This document shows, one piece after another, positions 23,479-32,800 of a stretch of 32,800 nt of DNA. The stretch spans positions 1 to 32,800 of the forward strand of contig DAHUZM010000127.1 of the NCBI GenBank assembly GCA_027306525.1, read 5' to 3'. Each line of letters opens with the position of its first letter. Position 1 is the first letter of the stretch. Below the pieces are notes generated by a model. It saw only the letters and a program-made list of their open reading frames with translations, ran no database searches and was not told where the DNA came from. This stretch comes from Acidimicrobiaceae bacterium. Its GTDB lineage: Bacteria; Actinomycetota; Acidimicrobiia; Acidimicrobiales; RAAP-2. Both the position numbers and the translations under genes were made by a program.

Positions 23479-24705
23479 GTGAGCGCTGCCGTGCACCTGG
23501 GCGAACCCACGATCGACATCCCGCCCGGAGCCTCCGGGGTCCTGGCCCGGCGCAACCTGCTCCAGGCGATCGACGCGGGCGTCATCGCGGCGGCCGACGA
23601 GGTCCCCGAGGCCAACGTCCAGCCGGCGAGCCTGGACCTGCGCCTCGGCGCGGTGGCCTACCGGATGCGCTGCAGCTTCCTGCCCGGGGCCGACACGGTC
23701 GAGCGCAAGCTGGCCGCCCACCTGATCGACGAGCTCGACCTCACCGGCGAGGGGGCGGTGCTCGAGACCAACCGCCCCTACCTCGTGCCGCTGAAGGAGC
23801 GCCTCGCCCTCCCCGAGGCGGTGCGCGCCAAGGCCAACCCCAAGAGCTCGACGGGGCGGGTCGACGTGTTCACCCGGGTGATCACCGACCGCGGCTTTCG
23901 CTTCGACGAGGTCGCGGCGGGCTACCACGGACCGCTCTACCTCGAGATCGTGCCGCTCTCGTTCGCGATCTTGGTCCGCGAGGGGTTGAGCCTCAACCAG
24001 CTGCGCCTGTCGGTCGGCCGCACGCAGCTCTCCGACGAGGAGATCGCGGCCTTCCACGCGAGGACCCACCACCTGCTCCTGCGAGACGGCGTGCCGGTCA
24101 AAGACGACGAGCTGGCACTGGCCGATGGGCTGTTCTTGAGCCTCGACCTGCGGGGAGATCGCGACGGCCGGGTGGGCTACCAGGCGAAGCCCAATGCGCC
24201 GCGTCTCAGCCTGACCGCCGGCGCGCCCATCGACCCGGGGCCCTACTTCGAGCCGGTGAGCCGGGAGGACGGCAACCGGATCGTCCTCAACCCCCAGCGC
24301 TTCTATCTGTTGATGTCCGACGAGGCGGTGTCCATCCCGCCCGAGCTCGCCTCGGAGATGACCGCCTATGACCCGACGAGCGGCGAGCTGCGCACGCACT
24401 ACGCCGGCTTCTTTGACCCAGGGTTCGGCTTCGACGGCGGCCCGAACGACGGATCGAGGGCGGCGCTCGAGGTGCGGGCGCACGACGTGCCGTTCATGAT
24501 CGAGCACGGCCAGCGGGTCTGCAAGCTCACCTTCGACCGGATGCTCGAGGCACCAGACGTGCTCTATGGGAGCGGGATGGGCTCGAACTACCAGCACCAG
24601 GAGGACACGCTCGGCAAGTACTTCCGGCGCTCGGCGCGCCGGGGGCAGGCGCCCGAGCGGCCGGCGGGCGGCCAGCAGGCCTTCCCGATCGACGCCGGGC
24701 ACTAG
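23479..24705 (+). CDS. dcd: Two-domain dCTP deaminase
   Basis: 408-residue enzyme of the long 2'-deoxycytidine 5'-triphosphate deaminase family, which makes dUTP for thymidylate synthesis. Two dUTPase-fold units are fused: the first has NVQPASLDLRLGAVAYRM and NPKSSTGRVDVFTRVI near 115-135, the second has PQRFYLLMSDEAVSIPPELASEM and YAGFFDPGFGFDGG near 310-325. Ordinary actinobacterial Dcd is a single unit of about 190 residues, so this form is unusual here. The start is uncertain: GTG 23479 or GTG 23491, with TATCGT (23475-23480) as a possible -10 and no Shine-Dalgarno. It lies between the accessory stretch and the pyr operon. Confidence 0.87.
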   Translation: MSAAVHLGEPTIDIPPGASGVLARRNLLQAIDAGVIAAADEVPEANVQPASLDLRLGAVAYRMRCSFLPGADTVERKLAAHLIDELDLTGEGAVLETNRPYLVPLKERLALPEAVRAKANPKSSTGRVDVFTRVITDRGFRFDEVAAGYHGPLYLEIVPLSFAILVREGLSLNQLRLSVGRTQLSDEEIAAFHARTHHLLLRDGVPVKDDELALADGLFLSLDLRGDRDGRVGYQAKPNAPRLSLTAGAPIDPGPYFEPVSREDGNRIVLNPQRFYLLMSDEAVSIPPELASEMTAYDPTSGELRTHYAGFFDPGFGFDGGPNDGSRAALEVRAHDVPFMIEHGQRVCKLTFDRMLEAPDVLYGSGMGSNYQHQEDTLGKYFRRSARRGQAPERPAGGQQAFPIDAGH

Positions 24706-24712
24706 GGCGGCT

Positions 24713-24729
24713 GGCGGGCCGCGCCCGCC
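24713..24729 (+). terminator. Hairpin between dcd and pyrR
   Basis: GGCGGGC and GCCCGCC form a perfect 7-bp stem with a three-base loop, seven bases after the dcd stop. It probably separates dcd from the pyr operon. Confidence 0.5.
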
Positions 24730-24754
24730 TCGATCCAGGCCCGGGGCTCGGTGC

Positions 24755-24760
24755 TAGCGT
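24755..24760 (+). promoter_or_regulatory. Possible -10 of the pyr operon
   Basis: TAGCGT is a moderate -10 match placed so that the transcript would start near 24767 and include the whole PyrR-binding loop. There is no clear -35, so this is tentative. Confidence 0.35.
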
Positions 24761-24781
24761 GGCCGCCTGACCGTCAAGTGG

Positions 24782-24809
24782 GTCCCGTGAGGCCCGTACG
24801 GACAGGAGG
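24782..24809 (+). promoter_or_regulatory. PyrR-binding RNA loop abutting the pyrR Shine-Dalgarno
   Basis: In RNA the leader forms a stem GUCC (24782-24785) / GGAC (24800-24803) enclosing the conserved GUGAGGC (24787-24793). This fits the PyrR-binding consensus, in which a GNGAGG internal loop sits in such a stem. The Shine-Dalgarno AGGAGG (24804-24809) begins on the very next base, three bases before the ATG. UMP-bound PyrR on this loop would therefore block ribosome access. This is translational repression, as reported for mycobacteria, rather than attenuation; no terminator alternative is visible in the leader. Confidence 0.75.
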
Positions 24810-24812
24810 AGC

Positions 24813-25382
24813 ATGGCCGAACGCGAGCGCAGTCACAGCCGTCCGCTCGGTGGCCGCTTCGTTCCGAGCGCCCAGGTCCTGAGCGCAACCGACGTTCACC
24901 GCGCGCTCGTGCGCATGGCCCACGAGATCGCGGAGCGCAACGGCGGGCTCGACGAGGTGCTCCTGGTCGGCCTGCAGACCGGCGGGGTGTGGCTCGCGCA
25001 GCGCATCGCCGAGGTGCTGGCCGAGACCGAGGAGGAACAGGTCCCCGTCGGGATGCTGGACGTCGCCTTCTACCGGGACGACATCGGGCTGCGCCCGGTG
25101 CTCCCCGAGGCGGCGACCGAGATCCCCTTCGACCTGACCGGCTCGACCGTCATCCTCGTCGACGACGTGCTGTTCACCGGTCGCACGGTGCGCGCCGCGC
25201 TCAACGCCCTCGGCGACTACGGCCGGGCCAGGTCCGTCCAGCTGGCGGTCATGATCGACCGCGGGCATCGCGAGCTGCCGATCCGCCCCGACTACGTCGG
25301 CAAGAATCTGCCGACCCGCCGAGACGAGATGGTGGACGTGACCGAGGAGGGTGTCTCGATCGGGACCCTGGTGGCCAAGTGA
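24813..25382 (+). CDS. pyrR: Pyrimidine operon regulator PyrR
   Basis: 189-residue bifunctional RNA-binding regulator and uracil phosphoribosyltransferase. The PRPP-binding motif [18 protein letters not shown] lies near 112-129. The family stretches [30 protein letters not shown] and [24 protein letters not shown] are all present. It should sense uridine nucleotides and bind the loop just upstream of its own start. It is first in an operon whose members overlap or lie within 1 bp, so translational coupling could carry the control to pyrB and beyond. Confidence 0.96.
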   Translation: MAERERSHSRPLGGRFVPSAQVLSATDVHRALVRMAHEIAERNGGLDEVLLVGLQTGGVWLAQRIAEVLAETEEEQVPVGMLDVAFYRDDIGLRPVLPEAATEIPFDLTGSTVILVDDVLFTGRTVRAALNALGDYGRARSVQLAVMIDRGHRELPIRPDYVGKNLPTRRDEMVDVTEEGVSIGTLVAK

Positions 25383-26416
25383 GCACCCTCACCCCGGCCG
25401 AGGACGAGCTCGCCACGCCACGGGTCGGGATCGGGCCGCACCTGCTGTCGGTGGCCGACCTCGGGGCGGAGGGGATCGCCGAGGTACTACGGGTCGCCGA
25501 GGCCTTCGCCGAGGTCGAGCGGCGCTCGATCCCCAAGGTCCCGACCCTGCGGGGCAAGGTCGTCGCCTCGTTGTTCTTCGAGGAGTCGACGAGGACCCGC
25601 CTCTCCTTCGAGACGGCCGCAAAGCGGCTGTCGGCCGACGTGCTCTCGCTCGCCGTTGCGAGCTCGGCCGTGCAAAAGGGCGAGTCGTTGCGCGACACGA
25701 TCGAGACGATCGAGGCCATGGGGATCGACGCGGTGGTGCTGCGCCACCGCTCCTCGGGGGCGCCGGCCCAGGTCGCCCGGTGGGTGGAGCGGGCCCACGT
25801 CATCAACGCCGGCGACGGCTGGCACGAGCACCCCTCCCAGGCGCTGGTCGACTGCTTCACCGTCCGCCAGGTGCTGGCCGAGGCCCGCGGGGCGGAGCCG
25901 GCGTCGCTCGGGGTCGGGTGCTTCGAGGGCCTGCGCATCGTCATCGTGGGCGACGTCCGCCACAGCCGGGTGGCCCGCTCCGAGGTGCTCGCCTACGGCG
26001 CGCTCGGCGCCGAGGTGGTCCTGTGCGGGCCGAGCAGCCTCCTCCCGGCCAGCCTCGAGGGCTGGCCGGCGAAGGTTGCCGAGGACCTCGACGACGCCAT
26101 CGCGCACGCCGATGTCGTCTCGCTCCTCCGGCTCCAGGCCGAGCGGGGGAGCGGCTCGTTCGTCCCATCGCTCCGGGAGTACACGGCGGGGTGGGGCCTG
26201 ACCGCCGAGCGCGTGCGCCGGCTCCCCCCACATGCCATCGTCACCCATCCCGGCCCCATGGTCCGCGGCGTCGAAATCGCCTCGGACGTGGCCGACCTCC
26301 CCGCCGTCGTCGCGACCCGCCAGGTGACCAACGGCGTCGCCGTGCGCATGGCCCTCTTGTTCTTGCTCCTCGGTGCCGACAGCGCGCTCGAGGGCCTGGG
26401 AGGTGCGCGTGGCTGA
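25379..26416 (+). CDS. pyrB: Aspartate carbamoyltransferase catalytic subunit
   Basis: 345-residue enzyme that joins carbamoyl phosphate and aspartate. The carbamoyl-phosphate site [12 protein letters not shown] is near 62-73, [10 protein letters not shown] near 151-160, the aspartate domain begins near [15 protein letters not shown], and [10 protein letters not shown] is near 288-297. No pyrI gene follows, so it is probably an unregulated trimer or works with the dihydroorotase next door. The GTG at 25379 overlaps the pyrR stop by 4 bp. Confidence 0.96.
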   Translation: MSTLTPAEDELATPRVGIGPHLLSVADLGAEGIAEVLRVAEAFAEVERRSIPKVPTLRGKVVASLFFEESTRTRLSFETAAKRLSADVLSLAVASSAVQKGESLRDTIETIEAMGIDAVVLRHRSSGAPAQVARWVERAHVINAGDGWHEHPSQALVDCFTVRQVLAEARGAEPASLGVGCFEGLRIVIVGDVRHSRVARSEVLAYGALGAEVVLCGPSSLLPASLEGWPAKVAEDLDDAIAHADVVSLLRLQAERGSGSFVPSLREYTAGWGLTAERVRRLPPHAIVTHPGPMVRGVEIASDVADLPAVVATRQVTNGVAVRMALLFLLLGADSALEGLGGARG

Positions 26417-27731
26417 GGGCGCACCGACCGTGGTGATCCGCGGCGGGCACGTGGTCGGGCCCCCTGCGAGCCGTCGCGCCGACGTGGTGCTCGAGGCAGG
26501 CAGGGTCGTCGCCGTCGAGGCCGACGTGGCGGTGCCGGCGGGCGCGACGGTGCTCGACGCCGGGGGCTGCCTCGTCGCCCCGGGGCTCGTCGACCTGCAC
26601 ACCCACCTGCGCCAGCCCGGCCACGAGGAGGCCGAGACCATCGAGAGCGGCGCGCGGGCGGCCGCCCTCGGCGGGTTCAGCGCGGTGATGGCAATGCCGA
26701 ACACCGACCCGCCGATCGACTGCGCGGCCGACGCCGAGGAGGTGCTCACCCTCGGGCGCGACGTCGCGTGCGAGGTGCTGGTGGCCGGGGCCATCACCCT
26801 CGGGCGCCGGGGCGAGGAGCTCGCCCCCATGCGCGAGCTGGCTGCGATGGGCATTCGGCTCTTCACCGACGACGGGGCCGGGGTCCAGAGCGGCGCGGTG
26901 ATGCGCCGCGCCCTCGAGTACGGGCGCGGGCTCGGGGTTACCCTCGCGCAGCACTGCGAGGACGCGTCGCTCGCGGCCGGCGGCGTCATGCACGACGGCG
27001 AGTGGTCGAGCCGCCTTGGGCTCCCGGGCATGCCGGCCGCCGCCGAGGAGGCCATGCTCGCCCGCGACCTCGCGCTCGTCCGCCAGACCGGCGCGACCAT
27101 GCACTTCTTGCACCTCTCGACCAAGGGCTCGGTCGCCCTCCTGGCGGCGGCGCGCGCCGAGGGTCTGGCGGTGACGGCCGAGGTGACCCCGCACCACCTG
27201 GCGCTCCTCGACGCGGCGGTCGAGGGATACGACCCGGTCTTCCGGGTCAACCCCCCCCTGCGCAGCGCGAGCGACGCCGAGGCGCTCTCTCGTGCGCTCG
27301 CCGAGGGGATCATCGACGCCATCGCCACCGACCACGCCCCCCATCCCCCCGAGGCCAAGGACCTCCCATTCGACCAGGCGCCCCCCGGGATGCTCGGGCT
27401 CGAGACCGCGCTCGGCGTCGCGCTCGGCGCGCTCGAGGGCGTCCTCAGCCCCGAGGAGGTCCTGGCACGCATGTCCTTCGCGCCTGGCGCGATCGCCCGG
27501 GTCGGGCCGGCCGACCGCCCGGCGGCCTGCGCCCAGGGGGGTCCCCTCGTGCCCGGTGCGGCCGGCCATCTGTGCGTCGTGGACCCCGCCGCGACCTGGA
27601 CGCCCGACGCGAGCCGGTCGGCCAGCAAGAGCCGGAACTCGCCCTTCACAGGCACGACGCTGCGTGGGCGCGTGCGCCACACGCTCTATCGCGGTGTCCC
27701 GGTCGTGATCGACGCCGAGGCCCAACGATGA
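26409..27731 (+). CDS. pyrC: Dihydroorotase, class I
   Basis: 440-residue zinc amidohydrolase that closes carbamoyl aspartate to dihydroorotate. The metal motif DLHTHLRQPGHE is near 58-69, MAMPNTDPP near 95, LFTDDGAGVQS near 152, AQHCED and HLSTKGSV follow, and the last metal Asp is in ATDHAPHPPEAKD near 309. The FTDDG motif suggests the bacterial class in which an Asp replaces the carbamylated lysine. GTG 26409 is chosen because GGGAGG lies five bases upstream; it overlaps pyrB by 8 bp. The active pyrC excludes a structural-only homologue. Confidence 0.95.
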   Translation: MAEGAPTVVIRGGHVVGPPASRRADVVLEAGRVVAVEADVAVPAGATVLDAGGCLVAPGLVDLHTHLRQPGHEEAETIESGARAAALGGFSAVMAMPNTDPPIDCAADAEEVLTLGRDVACEVLVAGAITLGRRGEELAPMRELAAMGIRLFTDDGAGVQSGAVMRRALEYGRGLGVTLAQHCEDASLAAGGVMHDGEWSSRLGLPGMPAAAEEAMLARDLALVRQTGATMHFLHLSTKGSVALLAAARAEGLAVTAEVTPHHLALLDAAVEGYDPVFRVNPPLRSASDAEALSRALAEGIIDAIATDHAPHPPEAKDLPFDQAPPGMLGLETALGVALGALEGVLSPEEVLARMSFAPGAIARVGPADRPAACAQGGPLVPGAAGHLCVVDPAATWTPDASRSASKSRNSPFTGTTLRGRVRHTLYRGVPVVIDAEAQR

Positions 27732-28822
27732 GGCGCGCCGACGCGCTGCTCGTTCTCTCCGACGGCACCCTCTTCGAGGGGGAGGCCGCCGGCGCACTCG
27801 AGCGCCTCACGATCGCGACCGGCGAGCTCGTCTTCAACACGGCGCTGAGCGGCTACCAAGAGGTCGTCACCGACCCCTCCTACGCCGGGCAGGTGATCGC
27901 CTTCACCTATCCGCACATCGGCAACTACGGCACCAACGCGTACGACGACGAGTCACGGCGACCCTTCTGCAAGGGCGTGGTGGTGCGCGACCTCGTGCGC
28001 ACGCCCAGCAACTGGCGCTCGGGCGAGGGCCTCGAGGAGTTCCTCGACAGGCGGGGGGTCCCGGCCATCACGGGCGTCGACACCAGGCGGCTCACGAGGC
28101 ACGTCCGCGAGGCGGGTGCGTTGCCCTGTGCGATGGGCACGGGAGGGGAGGCCGAGGTGCGGGCGGCCGCCGCGCAGGCCCCCGCGACCACCGGGCGCGA
28201 CCTCGTGAGCGAGGTCACGATCGACCGGCCGCTGACCCGGGGTTCGGGCCCGGCGCGCGTCGTGGTGTTCGACTTCGGGGTGAAAGAGACGATGCTGCGC
28301 CAGCTGGGCGCGCTCGCGACCTTGACCGTGGTCCCGGCGTCGACCCCGGCCGACGACGTGCTCGCCATGGAGCCCGACGGGGTCTTCCTCTCGAACGGCC
28401 CCGGCGACCCGGCCCCGCTCGAGGGTCCGGTCGACACGATCGCGAACCTGCTGGGCAAGGTCCCCATCTTCGGGATCTGCCTCGGCCACCAGCTCCTCGG
28501 CCTCGCACTCGGGGGCAGCACCTACAAGCTGCACTTCGGCCACCACGGCACCAACCACCCCGTGCGCAGGCTCGCGACCGGCGCGGTCGAGATCACGAGC
28601 CAGAACCACAACTCCGCGCTCGCGCCCGGCGCGATCCGAGGCGTGGAGGTGACCCACGTCAACCTGAACGACGGCGTCGTCGAGGGCATCGCAGCGCCGA
28701 GGGCGGCGGCGTTCTCGGTGCAGTACCACCCCGAGGCCGGCCCGGGGCCCCACGACGCGCGGTATCTCTTCGGGGAGTTCGGGTCCCTCATGGCGGCCGG
28801 CGTCCCCCGGGCGGTGCGCTGA
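27728..28822 (+). CDS. carA: Carbamoyl-phosphate synthase small subunit
   Basis: 364-residue glutaminase subunit that supplies ammonia to CarB. The N-terminal domain includes [24 protein letters not shown]. The class I amidotransferase domain has FLSNGPGDP, the nucleophile Cys in [12 protein letters not shown], and the His/Glu pair in [13 protein letters not shown]. The ATG overlaps the pyrC stop (ATGA), and one base separates its stop from carB. With arginine genes absent from the window, it probably serves both pathways under pyr control. Confidence 0.97.
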   Translation: MRRADALLVLSDGTLFEGEAAGALERLTIATGELVFNTALSGYQEVVTDPSYAGQVIAFTYPHIGNYGTNAYDDESRRPFCKGVVVRDLVRTPSNWRSGEGLEEFLDRRGVPAITGVDTRRLTRHVREAGALPCAMGTGGEAEVRAAAAQAPATTGRDLVSEVTIDRPLTRGSGPARVVVFDFGVKETMLRQLGALATLTVVPASTPADDVLAMEPDGVFLSNGPGDPAPLEGPVDTIANLLGKVPIFGICLGHQLLGLALGGSTYKLHFGHHGTNHPVRRLATGAVEITSQNHNSALAPGAIRGVEVTHVNLNDGVVEGIAAPRAAAFSVQYHPEAGPGPHDARYLFGEFGSLMAAGVPRAVR

Positions 28823-28823
28823 G

Positions 28824-32134
<3,311 letters not shown>

Positions 32135-32138
<4 letters not shown>

Positions 32139-32800
32139 GCGTCGACCTCACGAGCTCGGTCGCCGGCCTCTCGCTGCCCAACCCGGTGATGACGGCGTCG
32201 GGGACGGCCGGGTACGGCACCGAGCTCGCCGCCTACGGATCGCTCGCGTCTCTCGGCGCCCACGTCGTCAAGTCGCTCGCCGCCGAGCCCTGGGCGGGCA
32301 ACCCCTCGCCACGGGTCGCCGAGTGCGACGAGAGCATGCTCAACAGCGTCGGGCTGAGCGGCCCGGGGATCGAGGCGTGGCTGGAGCACGAGCTCCCGGC
32401 GTTGCGCGACTCGGGGGCGCGGGTGGTGGTCAGCATCTGGGGCCGCAGCGTCGACGCGTTCGCCAAGGCGGCCGGGATGCTCCGGGGGGTCGGGACGCCC
32501 GTGGTGGCCGTCGAGGTGAACGTGAGCTGCCCGAACGTGGAGGACCGCTCGCGCATGTTCGCCCACCACCCGGGGGCGACGGCCGAGGCCGTCGCGGCGG
32601 CCGAGTGTGGCCTGCCCCGTTGGGCCAAGCTCTCGCCGAACGTGCCCGACGTCTGCGAGATCGCGGCGGCGGCGCTCGGGGCGGGGGCGGACGCGCTCAG
32701 CCTGGTGAACACGCTGCTCGCCATGGCGGTCGACCCGGTCGCCCGCGCGCCGGTGCTCGGGGCGGGTGGCGGTGGCCTCTCGGGCCCCGCCCTCCGGCCG
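32135..32800 (+). CDS. pyrD: Dihydroorotate dehydrogenase, class 1 (probably 1B), 3' end cut off
   Basis: 222 residues are visible and the frame is open to the window edge. It reads [16 protein letters not shown], then [19 protein letters not shown] (FMN/substrate lysine), [25 protein letters not shown] with the catalytic Cys of class 1 enzymes, and [11 protein letters not shown]. The cysteine base excludes the membrane-bound class 2 enzyme. Class 1B enzymes need an electron-transfer subunit PyrK; none lies upstream, so it should follow pyrD or lie elsewhere. The GTG overlaps the carB stop by 4 bp. Confidence 0.93.

Overview
The window is a very GC-rich bacterial chromosome segment, from an actinomycetote and possibly a member of the Acidimicrobiia. 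The lineage is inferred from base composition, frequent GTG starts, many 4-bp start/stop overlaps, several -10 boxes lying 6-7 bp before a start codon (leaderless mRNAs), and the gene orders men-tyrS, pilD-aroCKBQ-pepQ-efp-nusB and pyrR-pyrB-pyrC-carAB-pyrD. No rRNA or tRNA gene is present to fix the taxon.

Positions 1-5899: a menaquinone pair (menH, cut by the window edge, divergent from menD), a class III adenylate cyclase with an N-terminal regulatory domain, tyrosyl-tRNA synthetase (an unusual one with no histidine in its HIGH site), a small membrane-anchored protein and a flavin-reductase-like protein. Positions 5896-7947: small conserved genes of uncertain role on both strands (an Imm-5-like protein, a 76-residue protein, a 72-residue zinc-knuckle-like protein and a cysteine-rich 249-residue protein). 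Positions 8045-11166: an ABC-F ATPase, an NfuA-type Fe-S carrier and a prepilin peptidase.

Positions 11224-16629: a compact operon for chorismate synthesis (aroC, aroK, aroB, aroQ), then an M24 peptidase, elongation factor P and NusB, closed by a perfect 10-bp hairpin. Positions 16723-18252: a GAF-PAS-GGDEF diguanylate cyclase behind a probable leaderless 21-codon upstream ORF whose stop overlaps the cyclase start.

Positions 18253-23478: an accessory stretch that looks less GC-rich and is partly a gene graveyard. It holds a GNAT acetyltransferase, a MerR regulator with a textbook 19-bp-spacer promoter and its partner membrane protein, a frameshifted TipA-like regulator, a PIN-toxin (VapC) fragment, a frameshifted GNAT, and a VapB-antitoxin fragment behind a 30-bp palindrome. 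It appears to sit between nusB and the pyr genes, which lie close together in many actinobacteria.

Positions 23479-32800: a two-domain dCTP deaminase, then the de novo pyrimidine operon pyrR-pyrB-pyrC-carA-carB-pyrD, with pyrD cut by the window edge. A PyrR-binding RNA loop lies directly against the pyrR Shine-Dalgarno, which points to translational feedback by uridine nucleotides.

I did not find a clearly new multi-gene system. The best leads are the MerR/membrane-protein pair, the upstream ORF of the diguanylate cyclase, the TyrRS active-site variant and the decayed toxin-antitoxin pieces. Everything here was read by eye; no searches were run.
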